NCBI GenBank assembly: GCA_949752745.1
Contig: OX457026.1
Coordinates: 39,102,723 to 39,166,722, forward strand
Reading direction: 5' to 3'
Source of the DNA: Protula sp. h YS-2021
Taxonomy: Eukaryota > Annelida > Polychaeta > Sabellida > Serpulidae
DNA length: 64,000 nucleotides
Numbering within the stretch: the first letter of the stretch is position 1; each line of letters starts with the position of its first letter. Under the pieces are notes generated by a model, which was not told the DNA's origin, made no database searches, and saw only the letters and a list, made by a program, of their open reading frames with translations. This document shows positions 22,372-37,300 of the stretch, piece by piece. The position numbers were made by a program, and so were the translations under genes.

Positions 22372-25300
22372 GTTCCCCGCCGCCGCGGAGCGCGGGACTA
22401 TAGTATTCGGGTCCGTCCTTCCATCCGTCCGTCTGTCTGTCTGTGGCGACACTAGGAGGCACAAATTTGTGCACGCGATATCTCAGCAGCTATTCAACCC
22501 TGGATTTTGATTGTTGCTACAGTGAAATTATATATATTGAAGTTGTGTGGTGTCGCATTATTTTTCGACTCGACCAAAAAATGACGAAATGGCGACTTGT
22601 TGAAAATAGGCATTGTTTTAGTATTTCTGTTGCCTACAGTGCAACTTTGTGCACGTGATATCTCAGCCGCTATTCAACCCTGGATTTTGATTGTTGCTAC
22701 AGTGAAATTATATATATTGAAGTTGTCCGACGTCGCATTATTTTTCGATTCGACCAAAAATGGCGACTTGTTGAAAATAGGCAATGTTTCAGTATTTCTG
22801 TTGCCTACAGTGCAACTTTGTGCACGCGATATCTCAGACGCTATTCAACCCTGGATTTTGATTGTTGCTACAGTGAAAATATGTATATTGAAGTTGTTCG
22901 ATGTCGCATTATTCTTCGATTCGACCAAAAAATGACGACTTGTTGAAAATAGGCAATGTTTCAATATTTCTGTTGTCTACAGTGCAACTTTGTGCACGCG
23001 ATATCTCAGCCACTATTCAACCCTGGCCTTTGATTGTTGCTACAGTGAAAATATATATATTGAAGTTGTGCGACGTCGCATTATTTTTCGATTCGACCAA
23101 AAATGGCGACTTTTTGAAAATAGGCAATGTTTCAGTATTTCTGTTGCCTACAGTGCAACTTTGTGCACGCGATATCTCAGCCACAATTCAACCCTGGCCT
23201 TTGATTGTTGCTACAGTGAAAATATATATATTGAAGTTGTGCGACGTCGCATTATTTTTCGATTCGACCGAAAATGGCGACTTGTTGAAAATAGGCAATG
23301 TTTCAGTATTTCTGTTGCCTACAGTGCAACTTTGTGCACGCGATATCTCAGACGCTATTCAACCCTGGCTTTTGATTGTTGCTACAGTGAAAATATATAT
23401 ATTGAAGTTGTTCGATGTCGCATTATTCTTCGATTCGACCAAAAAATGACGACTTGTTGAAAATAGGCAATGCTTCAATATTTCTGTTGCCTACAGTGCA
23501 ACTTTGTGCACGCGATATCTCAGCCACTATTCAACCCTGGCTTTTGATTGTTGCTACAGTGAAAATATATATATTGAAGTTGTTCGATGTCGCATTATTC
23601 TTGGATTCTACCAAAAAATGACGACTTGTTGAAAATAGGCAATGTTTCAATATTTCTGTTGCCTACAGTGCAACTTTGTGCACGCGATATCTCAGCCACA
23701 ATTCAACCCTGGCCTTTGATTGTTGCTACAGTGAAGATATATATATTGAAGTTGTGCGACGTCGCATTATTCTTCGATTCGACCAAAAAAATGGCGACTT
23801 GTTGAAAATAGGCAATGTTTCAGTATTTCTGTTGCCTACAGTGCAACTTGTGCACGCGATATCTCAGGCGCTATTCAACCCTGGCTTTTGATTGTTGCTA
23901 CAGTGAAAATATATATATTGAAGTTATGCGACGTCGCATTATTTTTCGATTCGACCAAAAATGGCGACTTGTTGAAAATAGGCAATGTTTCAGTATTTCT
24001 GTTGCCTACAGTGCAACTTTGTGCACGCGATATCTCAGACGCTATTCAACCATGGCTTTTGATTGTTGCTACAGTGAAAATATATATATTGTAGTTGTTC
24101 GATGTCGCATTAATCTTCGATTCGACCAAAAAATGACGACTTGTTGAAAATAGGCAATGTTTCAATATTTCTGTTGCCTACAGTGCAACTTTGTCCACGC
24201 GATATCTCAGCCACTATTCAAACCTGGCCTTTGATTGTTGCTACAGTGAAAATATATACATTGAAGTTGTGCGACGTCGCACTATTTTTCGATTCGACCA
24301 AAAATGGCGACTTTTTGAAAATAGGCAATGTTTCAGTATTTCTGTTGCCTACAGTGCAACTTTGTGCACGCGATATCTCAGACGCTATTCAACCCTGGCT
24401 TTTGATTGTTGCTACAGTGAAAATATATATATTGAAGTTGTGCAACGTCGCATTATTCTTCGATTCGACCAAAAAAATGGCGACTTGTTGAAAATAGGCA
24501 ATGTTTCGGTATTTCTGTTGCCTACAGTGCAACTTGTGCACGCGATATCTCAGGCGCTATTCAACCCTGGCTTTTGATTGTTGCTACATTGAAAATATAT
24601 ATATTGAGGTTGTGCGACGTCGCATTATTTTTCGATTCCACCAAAAATCCGACTTGTTGAAAATAGGCAATGTTTCAGTATTTCTGTTGCCTACAGTGCA
24701 ACTTTGTGCACGCGATATCTAAGACGCTATTCAACCCTGGCTTTTGATTGTTGCTACAGTGAAAATATATATATTGAAGTTGTGCGACGTCGCATTATTC
24801 TTCCATTCGACCAAAAAATGACGACTTGTTGAAAATAGGCAATGATTCAATATTTCTGTTGCCTACAGTGCAACTTTGTCCACGCGATATCTCAGCCACT
24901 ATTCAACCCTGGCCTTTGATTGTTGCTACAGTGAAAATATATATATTGAAGTTGTGCGACGTCGCAGTATTTTTCGATTCGACCAAAAATGGCGACTTGT
25001 TGAAAATAGGCAAAGTTTCAGTATTTCTGTTGCCTACAGTGCAACTTTGTGCACGCGATATCTCAGACGCTATTCAACCCTGGCTTTTGATTGTTGCTAC
25101 AGTGAAAATATATATATTGAAGTTGTTCGATGTCGCATTATTCTTCGATTCGACCAAAAAATGACAACTTGTTGAAAATAGGCAATGCTTCAATATTTCT
25201 GTTGCCTACAGTGCAACTTTGTGCACGCGATATCTCAGCCACTATTAAACCCTGGCCTTTGATTGTTGCTACAGTGAAGATATATATATTGAAGTTGTGC

Positions 25301-28300
25301 GACGTCGCATTATTCTTCGATTCGACCAAAAAAATGGCGACTTGTTGAAAATAGGCAATATTTCAGTATTTCTGTTGCCTACAGTGCAACTTTGTGCACG
25401 CGATATCTCAGACGCTATTCAATCCTGGCTTTTGATTGTTGCTACAGTGAAAATATATATATTGAAGTTGTTCGATGTCGCATTATTCTTCGATTCGACC
25501 AAAAAAATGGCGACTTGTTGAAAATAGGCAATATTTCAGTATGTCTGTTGCCTACAGTGCAACTTTGTGAACGCGATATCTCAGACGCTATTCAATCCTG
25601 GCTTTTGATTGTTGCTACAGTGAAAATATATATATTGAAGTTGTTTGATGTCGCATTATTCTTCGATTCGACCAAAAAATGACGACTTGTTGAAAATAGG
25701 CAATGTTTCAATATTTCTGTTGTCTACAGTGCAACTTTGTGCACGCGATATCTCAGCCACTATTCAACCCTGGCCTTTGATTGTTGCTACAGTGAAAATA
25801 TATATATTGAGGTTGTGCGACGTCGCATTATTTTTCGATTCGACCAAAAATGGCGACTTGTTGAAAATAGGCAATGTTTCAGTATTTCTGTTGCCTACAG
25901 TGCAACTTTGTGCACGCGATATCTCAGACGCTATTCAACCATGTCTTTTGATTGTTGCTACAGTGAAAATATATATATTGAAGTTGTGCGACGTCGCATT
26001 ATTCTTCGATTCGACCAAAAAAATGGCGACTTGTTGAAAGTAGGCAATGTTTCGGTATTTCTGTTGCCTACAGTGCAACTTGTGCACGCGATATCTCAGG
26101 CGCTATTCAACCCTGGCTTTTGATTGTTGCTACAGTGAAAATATATATATTGAAGTTGTGCGACGTCGCATTATTTTTCGATTCGAACAAAAATGGAGAC
26201 TTGTTGAAAATAGGCAATCTTTCAGTATTTCTGTTGCCTAAAGTGCAACTTTGTGCACGCGATATCTCAGACGCTATTCAACCCTGGCTTTTGATTGTTG
26301 CTACAGTGAAAATATATATATTGAAGTTGTTCGATGTCGCATTATTCTTGGATTCATCCCAAAAAATGACAACTTGTTGAAAATAAGCAATGTTTCAATA
26401 TTTCTGTTGCCTACAGTGCAACTTTGTGCACGCGATATCTCAGCCACTATTCAACCCTGGCCTTTGATTGTTGCTACAGTGAAGATATATATATTGAAGT
26501 TGTGCGACGTCGCATTATTCTTCGATTCGACCAAAAAATGGCGACTTGTTGAAAATAGGCAATGTTTCGGTATTTCTGTTGCCTACAGTGCAACTTGTGC
26601 ACGCGATATCTCAGGCGCTATTCAACCCTGGCTTTTGATTGTTGCTACAGTGAAAATATATATATTGAAGTTGTGCGACGTCGCATTATTTTTCGATTCG
26701 ACCAAAAATGGCGACTTGTTGAAAATAGGCAATGTTTCAGTATTTCTGTTGCCTACAGTGCAACTTTGTGCACGCGATATCTCAGACGCTATTCAACCCT
26801 GGCTTTTGATTGTTGCTACAGTGAAAATATATATATTGTAGTTGTTCGATGTCGCATTATTCTTCGATTCGACCAAAAAATGACGACTTGTTGAAAATAG
26901 GCAATGTTTCAATATTTCTGTTGCCTACAGTGCAACTTTGTCCACGCGATATCTCAGCCACTATTCAAACCTGGCCTTTGATTGTTGCTACAGTGAAAAT
27001 ATATATATTGAAGTTGTGCGACGTCGCATTATTTTTCGATTCGACCAAAAATGGCGACTTTTTGAAAATAGGCAATGTTTCGGTATTTCTGTTGCCTACA
27101 GTGCAACTTTGTGCACGCGATATCTCAGACGCTATTCAACCCTGGCTTTTGATTGTTGCTACAGTGAAAATATATATATTGAAGTTGTGCAACGTCGCAT
27201 TATTCTTCGATTCGACCAAAAAAATGGCGACTTGTTGAAAATAGGCAATGTTTCGGTATTTCTGTTGCCTACAGTGCAACTTGTGCACGCGATATCTCAG
27301 GCGCTATTCAACCCTGGCTTTTGATTGTTGCTACAGTGAAAATATATATATTGACGTTGTGCGACGTCGCATTATTTTTCGATTCCACAAAAAATCCGAC
27401 TTGTTGAAAATAGGCAATGTTTCAGTATTTCTGTTGCCTACAGTGCAACTTTGTGCACGCGATATCTAAGACGCTATTCAACCCTGGCTTTTGATTGTTG
27501 CTACAGTGAAAATATATATATTGAAGTTGTTCGATGTCGCATTATTCTTCGATTCGACCAAAAAATTGGCGACTGGTTGAAAATAGGCAATGTTTCGGTA
27601 TTTCTGTTGCCTACAGTGCAACTCTGTGCACGCGATATCTCAGACGCTATTCAACCCTGGCTTTTGATTGTTGCTACAGTAAAAATATATATATTGTAGT
27701 TGTTCGTTGTCGCATTATTCTTCGATTCGACCAAAAAATGACGACTTGTTGAAAATAGGCAATGTTTCAATATTTCTGTTGCCTACAGTGCAACTTTGTC
27801 CACGCGATATCTCAGCCACTATTCAACCCTGGCCTTTGATTGTTGCTACAGTGAAAATATATATATTGAAGTTGTGCGACGTCGCATTATTTTTCGATTC
27901 GACCAAAAATGGCGACTTGTTGAAAATAGGCAAAGTTTCAGTATTTCTGTTGCCTACAGTGCAACTTTGTGCACGCGATATCTCAGACGCTATTCAACCC
28001 TGGCTTTTGATTGTTGCTACAGTGAAAATATATATATTGAAGTTGTTCGATGTCGCATTATTCTTCGATTCGACCAAAAAATGACGACTTGTTGAAAATA
28101 GGCAATGTTTCAATATTTCTGTGGTCTACAGTGCAACTTTGTGCACGCGATATCTCAGCCACTACTCAACCCTGGCCTTTGATTGTTGCTACAGTGAAAA
28201 TTTATATATCTAAGTTGTGCGACGTCGCATTATTTTTCGATTTGACCAAAAATGGCGACTTGTTGAAAATAGGCAATGTTTCAGTATTTCTGTTGCCTAC

Positions 28301-31300
28301 AGTGCAACTTTGTGCACGCGATATCTCAGACGCTATTCAACCATGGCTTTTGATTGTTGCTACAGTGAAAATATATATATTGAAGTTGTGCGACGTCGCA
28401 TTATTCTTCGATTCGACCAAAAAAATGGTGACTTGTTGAAAATAGGCAATGTTTCGGTATTTCTGTTGCCTACAGTGCAACTTGTGCACGCGATATCTCA
28501 GGCGCTATTCAACCCTGGCTTTTGATTGTTGCTACAGTGAAAATATATATATTGAAGTTGTGCGACGTCGCATTATTTTTCGATTCGACCAAAAATGGAG
28601 CCTTGTTGAAAATAGGCAATGTTTCGGTATTTCTGTTGCCTACAGTGCAACTTTGTGCACGCGATATCTCAGCCACAATTCAACCCTGGCCTTTGATTGT
28701 TGCTACAGTGAAGATATATATATTGAAGTTGTGCGACGTCGCATTATTTTTCGATTCGACCAAAAATGGAGCCTTGTTGAAAATAGGCAATGTTTCAGTA
28801 TTTCTGTTGCCTAAAGTGCAACTTTGTGCACGCGATATCTCAGACGCTATTCAACCCTGGCTTTTGATTGTTGCTACAGTGAAAATATATATATTGAAGT
28901 TGTTCGATGTCGCATTGTTCTTGGATTCTACCAAAAAATGACAACTTGTTGAAAATAGGCAATGTTTCAATATTTCTGTTGCCTACAGTGCAACTTTTTG
29001 CACGCGATATCTCAGCCACAATTCAACCCTGGCCTTTGATTGTTGCTACAGTGAAGATATATATATTGAAGTTGTGCGACGTCGCATTATTCTTCGATTC
29101 GACCAAAAAATGGCGACTTGTTGAAAATAGGCAATGTTTCGGTATTTCTGTTGCCTACAGTGCAACTTGTGCACGCGATATCTCAGGCGCTATTCAACCC
29201 TGGCTTTTGATTGTTGCTACAGTGAAAATATATATATTGAAGTTGTGCGACGTCGCATTATTTTTCGATTCGACCAAAAATGGCGACTTGTTGAAAATAG
29301 GCAATGTTTCAGTATTTCTGTTGCCTACAGTGCAACTTTGTGCACGCGATATCTCAGACGCTATTCAACCCTGGCTTTTGATTGTTGCTACAGTGAAAAT
29401 ATATATATTGTAGTTGTTCGATGTCGCATTAATCTTCGATTCGACCAAAAAATGACGACTTGTTGAAAATAGGCAATGTTTCAATATTTCTGTTGCCTAC
29501 AGTGCAACTTTGTCCACGCGATATCTCAGCCACTATTCAAACCTGGCCTTTGATTGTTGCTACAGTGAAAATATATATATTGAAGTTGTGCGACGTCGCA
29601 TTATTTTTCGATTCGACCAAAAATGGCGACTTTTTGAAAATAGGCAATGTTTCAGTATTTCTGTTGCCTACAGTGCAACTTTGTGCACGCGATATCTCAG
29701 ACGCTATTCAACCCTGGCTTTTGATTGTTGCTACAGTGAAAATATATATATTGACGTTGTGCGACGTCGCATTATTTTTCGATTCGACCAAAAATCCGAC
29801 TTCTTGAAAATAGGCAATATTTCAGTATTTCTGTTGCCTACAGTGCAACTTTGTGCACGCGATATCTCAGCCACAATTCAACCCTGGCCTTTGATTGTTG
29901 CTACAGTGAAGATATATATATTGAAGTTGTGCGACGTCGCATTATTTTTCGATTCGACCAAAAATGGAGCCTTGTTGAAAATAGGCAATGTTTCAGTATT
30001 TCTGTTGCCTAAAGTGCAACTTTGTGCACGCGATATCTCAGACGCTATTCAACCCTGGCTTTTGATTGTTGCTACAGTGAAAATATATATATTGAAGTTG
30101 TTCGATGTCGCATTGTTCTTGGATTCTACCAAAAAATGACAACTTGTTGAAAATAGGCAATGTTTCAATATTTCTGTTGCCTACAGTGCAACTTTGTGCA
30201 CGCGATATCTCAGCCACAATTCAACCCTGGCCTTTGATTGTTGCTACAGTAAAGATATATATATTGAAGTTGTGCGACGTCGCATTATTCTTCGATTCGA
30301 CCAAAAAATGGCGACTTGTTGAAAATAGGCAATGTTTCGGTATTTCTGTTGCCTACAGTGCAACTTGTGCACGCGATATCTCAGGCGCTATTCAACCCTG
30401 GCTTTTGATTGTTGCTACAGTGAAGATATATATATTGAAGTTGTGCGACGTCGCATTATTTTTCGATTCGACCAAAAATGGAGCCTTGTTGAAAATAGGC
30501 AATGTTTCAGTATTTCTGTTGCCTAAAGTGCAACTTTGTGCACGCGATATCTCAGACGCTATTCAACCCTGGCTTTTGATTGTTGCTACAGTGAAAATAT
30601 ATATATTGAAGTTGTTCGATGTCGCATTGTTCTTGGATTCTACCAAAAAATGACAACTTGTTGAAAATAGGCAATGTTTCAATATTTCTGTTGCCTACAG
30701 TGCAACTTTGTGCACGCGATATCTCAGCCACAATTCAACCCTGGCCTTTGATTGTTGCTACAGTAAAGATATATATATTGAAGTTGTGCGACGTCGCATT
30801 ATTCTTCGATTCGACCAAAAAATGGCGACTTGTTGAAAATAGGCAATGTTTCGGTATTTCTGTTGCCTACAGTGCAACTTGTGCACGCGATATCTCAGGC
30901 GCTATTCAACCCTGGCTTTTGATTGTTGCTACAGTGAAGATATATATATTGAAGTTGTGCGACGTCGCATTATTTTTCGATTCGACCAAAAATGGAGCCT
31001 TGTTGAAAATAGGCAATGTTTCAGTATTTCTGTTGCCTAAAGTGCAACTTTGTGCACGCGATATCTCAGACGCTATTCAACCCTGGCTTTTGATTGTTGC
31101 TACAGTGAAAATATATATATTGAAGTTGTTCGATGTCGCATTGTTCTTGGATTCTACCAAAAAATGACAACTTGTTGAAAATAGGCAATGTTTCAATATT
31201 TCTGTTGCCTACAGTGCAACTTTGTGCACGCGATATCTCAGCCACAATTCAACCCTGGCCTTTGATTGTTGCTACAGTAAAGATATATATATTGAAGTTG

Positions 31301-34300
31301 TGCGACGTCGCATTATTCTTCGATTCGACCAAAAAATGGCGACTTGTTGAAAATAGGCAATGTTTCGGTATTTCTGTTGCCTACAGTGCAACTTGTGCAC
31401 GCGATATCTCAGGCGCTATTCAACCCTGGCTTTTGATTGTTGCTACAGTGAAAATATATATATTGAAGTTGTGCGACGTCGCATTATTTTTCGATTCGAC
31501 CAAAAATGGCGACTTGTTGAAAATAGGCAATGTTTCAGTATTTCTGTTGCCTACAGTGCAACTTTGTGCACGCGATATCTCAGACGCTATTCAACCCTGG
31601 CTTTTGATTGTTGCTACAGTGAAAATATATATATTGTAGTTGTTCGATGTCGCATTAATCTTCGATTCAACCAAAAAATGACGACTTGTTGAAAATAGGC
31701 AATGTTTCAATATTTCTGTTGCCTACAGTGCAACTTTGTCCACGCGATATCTCAGCCACTATTCAAACCTGGCCTTTGATTGTTGCTACAGTGAAAATAT
31801 ATATATTGAAGTTGTGCGACGTCGCATTATTTTTCGATTCGACCAAAAATGGCGACTTTTTGAAAATAGGCAATGTTTCAGTATTTCTGTTGCCTACAGT
31901 GCAACTTTGTGCACGCGATATCTCAGACGCTATTCAACCCTGGCTTTTGATTGTTGCTACAGTGAAAATATATATATTGACGTTGTGCGACGTCGCATTA
32001 TTTTTCGATTCGACCAAAAATCCGACTTCTTGAAAATAGGCAATATTTCAGTATTTCTGTTGCCTACAGTGCAACTTTGTGCACGCGATATCTCAGCCAC
32101 TATTCAACCCTGGCTTTTGATTGTTGCTACAGTGAAAATATATATATTGAAGTTGTTCGATGTCGCATTATTCTTGGATTCTACCAAAAAATGACGACTT
32201 GTTGAAAATAGGCAATGTTTCAATATTTCTGTTGCCTACAGTGCAACTTTGAGCACGCGATATCTCAGCCACAATTCAACCCTGGCCTTTGATTGTTGCT
32301 ACAGTGAAGATATATATATTGAAGTTGTGCGACGTCGCATTATTCTTCGATTCGACCAAAAAAATGGCGACTTGTTGAAAATAGGCAATGTTTCGGTATT
32401 TCTGTTGCCTACAGTGCAACTTGTGCACGCGATATCTCAGGCGCTATTCAACCCTGGCTTTTGATTGTTGCTACAGTGAAAATATATATATTGAAGTTGT
32501 GCGACGTCGCATTATTTTTCGATTCGACCAAAAATGGAGACTTGTTGAAAATAGGCAATGTTTCAGTATTTCTGTTGCCTAAAGTGCAACTTTGTGCACG
32601 CGATATCTCAGACGCTATTCAATCCTGGCTTTTGATTGCTGCTGCAGTGAAAATATATATATTGAAGTTGTTCGATGTCGCATTATTCTTCGATTCGACC
32701 AAAAAATGACGACTTGTTGAAAATAGGCAATGTTTCAATATTTCTGTGGTCTACAGTGCAACTTTGTGCACGCGATATCTCAGCCACTACTCAACCCTGG
32801 CCTTTGATTGTTGCTACAGTGAAAATTTATATATCTAAGTTGTGCGACGTCGCATTATTTTTCGATTTGACCAAAAATGGCGACTTGTTGAAAATAGGCA
32901 ATGTTTCAGTATTTCTGTTGCCTACAGTGCAACTTTGTGCACGCGATATCTCAGACGCTATTCAACCATGGCTTTTGATTGTTGCTACAGTGAAAATATA
33001 TATATTGAAGTTGTGCGACGTCGCATTATTCTTCGATTCGACCAAAAAAATGGCGACTTGTTGAAAATAGGCAATGTTTCGGTATTTCTGTTGCCTACAG
33101 TGCAACTTGTGCACGCGATATCTCAGGCGCTATTCAACCCTGGCTTTTGATTGTTGCTACAGTGAAAATATATATATTGAAGTTGTGCGACGTCGCATTA
33201 TTTTTCGATTCGACCAAAAATGGAGCCTTGTTGAAAATAGGCAATGTTTCGGTATTTCTGTTGCCTACAGTGCAACTTTGTGCACGCGATATCTCAGCCA
33301 CAATTCAACCCTGGCCTTTGATTGTTGCTACAGTGAAGATATATATATTGAAGTTGTGCGACGTCGCATTATTTTTCGATTCGACCAAAAATGGAGCCTT
33401 GTTGAAAATAGGCAATGTTTCAGTATTTCTGTTGCCTAAAGTGCAACTTTGTGCACGCGATATCTCAGACGCTATTCAACCCTGGCTTTTGATTGTTGCT
33501 ACAGTGAAAATATATATATTGAAGTTGTTCGATGTCGCATTGTTCTTGGATTCTACCAAAAAATGACAACTTGTTGAAAATAGGCAATGTTTCAATATTT
33601 CTGTTGCCTACAGTGCAACTTTGTGCACGCGATATCTCAGCCACAATTCAACCCTGGCCTTTGATTGTTGCTACAGTAAAGATATATATATTGAAGTTGT
33701 GCGACGTCGCATTATTCTTCGATTCGACCAAAAAATGGCGACTTGTTGAAAATAGGCAATGTTTCGGTATTTCTGTTGCCTACAGTGCAACTTGTGCACG
33801 CGATATCTCAGGCGCTATTCAACCCTGGCTTTTGATTGTTGCTACAGTGAAAATATATATATTGAAGTTGTGCGACGTCGCATTATTTTTCGATTCGACC
33901 AAAAATGGCGACTTGTTGAAAATAGGCAATGTTTCAGTATTTCTGTTGCCTACAGTGCAACTTTGTGCACGCGATATCTCAGACGCTATTCAACCCTGGC
34001 TTTTGATTGTTGCTACAGTGAAAATATATATATTGTAGTTGTTCGATGTCGCATTAATCTTCGATTCGACCAAAAAATGACGACTTGTTGAAAATAGGCA
34101 ATGTTTCAATATTTCTGTTGCCTACAGTGCAACTTTGTCCACGCGATATCTCAGCCACTATTCAAACCTGGCCTTTGATTGTTGCTACAGTGAAAATATA
34201 TATATTGAAGTTGTGCGACGTCGCATTATTTTTCGATTCGACCAAAAATGGCGACTTTTTGAAAATAGGCAATGTTTCAGTATTTCTGTTGCCTACAGTG

Positions 34301-37300
34301 CAACTTTGTGCACGCGATATCTCAGCCACTTTTCAACCCTGGCTTTTGATTGTTGCTACAGTGAAAATATATATATTGAAGTTGTTCAATGTCGCATTAT
34401 TCTTGCATTCTACCAAAAAATGACGACTTGTTGAAAATAGGCAATGTTTCAATATTTCTGTTGCCTACAGTGCAACTTTGAGCACGCGATATCTCAGCCA
34501 CAATTCAACCCTGGCCTTTGATTGTTGCTACAGTGAAGATATATATATTGAAGTTGTGCGACGTCGCATTATTCTTCGATTCGACCAAAAAAATGGCGAC
34601 TTGTTGAAAATAGGCAATGTTTCGGTATTTCTGTTGCCTACAGTGCAACTTGTGCACGCGATATCTCAGGCGCTATTCAACCCTGGCTTTTGATTGTTGC
34701 TACAGTGAAAATATATATATTGAAGTTGTGCGACGTCGCATTATTTTTCGATTCGACCAAAAATGGAGACTTGTTGAAAATAGGCAATCTTTCAGTATTT
34801 CTGTTGCCTAAAGAGCAACTTTGTGCACGCGATATCTCAGACGCTATTCAACCCTGGCTTTTGATTGTTGCTACAGTGAAAATATATATATTGAAGTTGT
34901 TCGATGTCGCATTGTTCTTGGATTCTACCAAAAAATGACAACTTGTTGAAAATAGGCAATGTTTCAATATTTCTGTTGCCTACAGTGCAACTTTGTGCAC
35001 GCGATATCTCAGCCACAATTCAACCCTGGCCTTTGATTGTTGCTACAGTGAAGATATATATATTGAAGTTGTGCGACGTCGCATTATTCTTCGATTCGAC
35101 CAAAAAATGGCGACTTGTTGAAAATAGGCAATGTTTCGGTATTTCTGTTGCCTACAGTGCAACTTGTGCACGCGATATCTCAGGCGCTATTCAACCCTGG
35201 CTTTTGATTGTTGCTACAGTGAAAATATATATATTGAAGTTGTGCGACGTCGCATTATTTTTCGATTCGACCAAAAATGGCGACTTGTTGAAAATAGGCA
35301 ATATTTCAGTATTTCTGTTGCCTACAGTGCAACTTTGTGCACGCGATATCTCAGACGCTATTCAACCCTGACTTTTGATTGTTGCTACAGTGAAAATATA
35401 TATATTGTAGTTGTTCGATGTCGCATTAATCTTCGATTCGACCAAAAAATGACGACTTGTTGAAAATAGGCAATGCTTCAATATTTCTGTTGCCTACAGT
35501 GCAACTTTGTGCACGCGATGTCTCAGCCACTATTCAACCCTGGCTTTTGATTGTTGCTACAGTGAAAATATATATATTGAAGTTGTGCAACGTCGCATTA
35601 TTCTTCGATTCGATCAAAAAAATGGCGACTTGTTGAAAATAGGCAATGTTTCGGTATTTCTGTTGCCTACAGTGCAACTTGTGCACGCGATATCTCAGGC
35701 GCTATTCAACCCTGGCTTTTGATTGTTGCTACAGTGAAAATATATATATTGAAGTTGTGCGACGTCGCATTATTTTTCGATTCGACCAAAAATGGCGACT
35801 TGTTGAAAATAGGCAATATTTCAGTATTTCTGTTGCCTACAGTGCAACTTTGTGCACGCGATATCTCAGACGCTATTCAACCCTGGCTTTTGATTGTTGC
35901 TACAGTGAAAATATATATATTGTAGTTGTTCGATGTCGCATTAATCTTCGATTCGACCAAAAAATGACGACTTGTTGAAAATAGGCAATGCTTCAATATT
36001 TCTGTTGCCTACAGTGCAACTTTGTGCACGCGATGTCTCAGCCACTATTCAACCCTGGCTTTTGATTGTTGCTACAGTGAAAATATATATATTGAAGTTG
36101 TGCAACGTCGCATTATTCTTCGATTCGATCAAAAAAATGGCGACTTGTTGAAAATAGGCAATGTTTCGGTATTTCTGTTGCCTACAGTGCAACTTGTGCA
36201 CGCGATATCTCAGGCGCTATTCAACCCTGGCTTTTGATTGTTGCTACAGTGAAAATATATATATTGAAGTTGTTCGATGTCGCATTATTCTTTGATTCGA
36301 CCAAAAAATGACGACTTGTTGAAAATAGGCAATGCTTCAATATTTCTGTTGCCTACAGTGCAACTTTGTGCACGCGATATCTCAGCCACTATTCAACCCT
36401 GGCTTTTGATTGTTGCTACAGTGAAAATATATATATTGAAGTTGTGCAACATCGCATTATTTTTCGATTCGACCAAAAATCCGACTTGTTGAAAATAGGC
36501 AATGTTTCAGTATTTCTGTTGCCTACAGTGCAACTTTGTGCACGCGATATCTCAGCCACTATTCAACCCTGGCTTTTGATTGTTGCTACAGTGAAAATAT
36601 ATATATTGAAGTTGTTCGATGTCGCATTATTCTTGGATTCTACCAAAAAATGACGACTTGTTGAAAATAGGCAATGTTTCAATATTTCTGTTGCCTACAG
36701 TGCAACTTTGTGCACGCGATATCTCAGCCACAATTCAACCCTGGCCTTTGATTGTTGCTACAGTGAAGATATATATATTGAAGTTGTGCGACGTCGCATT
36801 ATTCTTCGATTCGACCAAAAAAAAAATGGCGACTTGTTGAAAATAGGCAATATTTCAGTATTTCTGTTGCCTACAGTGCAACTTTGTGCACGCGATATCT
36901 CAGACGCTATTCAATCCTGGCTTTTGATTGTTGCTACAGTGAAAATATATATATTGAAGTTGTTCGATGTCGCATTATTCTTCGATTCGACCAAAAAAAT
37001 GGCGACTTGTTGAAAATAGGCAATATTTCAGTATGTCTGTTGCCTACAGTGCAACTTTGTGCACGCGATATCTCAGACGCTATTCAATCCTGGCTTTTGA
37101 TTGTTGCTACAGTGAAAATATATATATTGAAGTTGTGCGACGTCGCATTATTTTTCGATTCGACCAAAAAAATGGCGACTTGTTGAAAATAGGCAATATT
37201 TCAGTATGTCTGTTGCCTACAGTGCAACTTTGTGCACGCGATATCTCAGCCACAATTCAACCCTGGCCTTTGATTGTTGCTACAGTGAAGATATATATAT

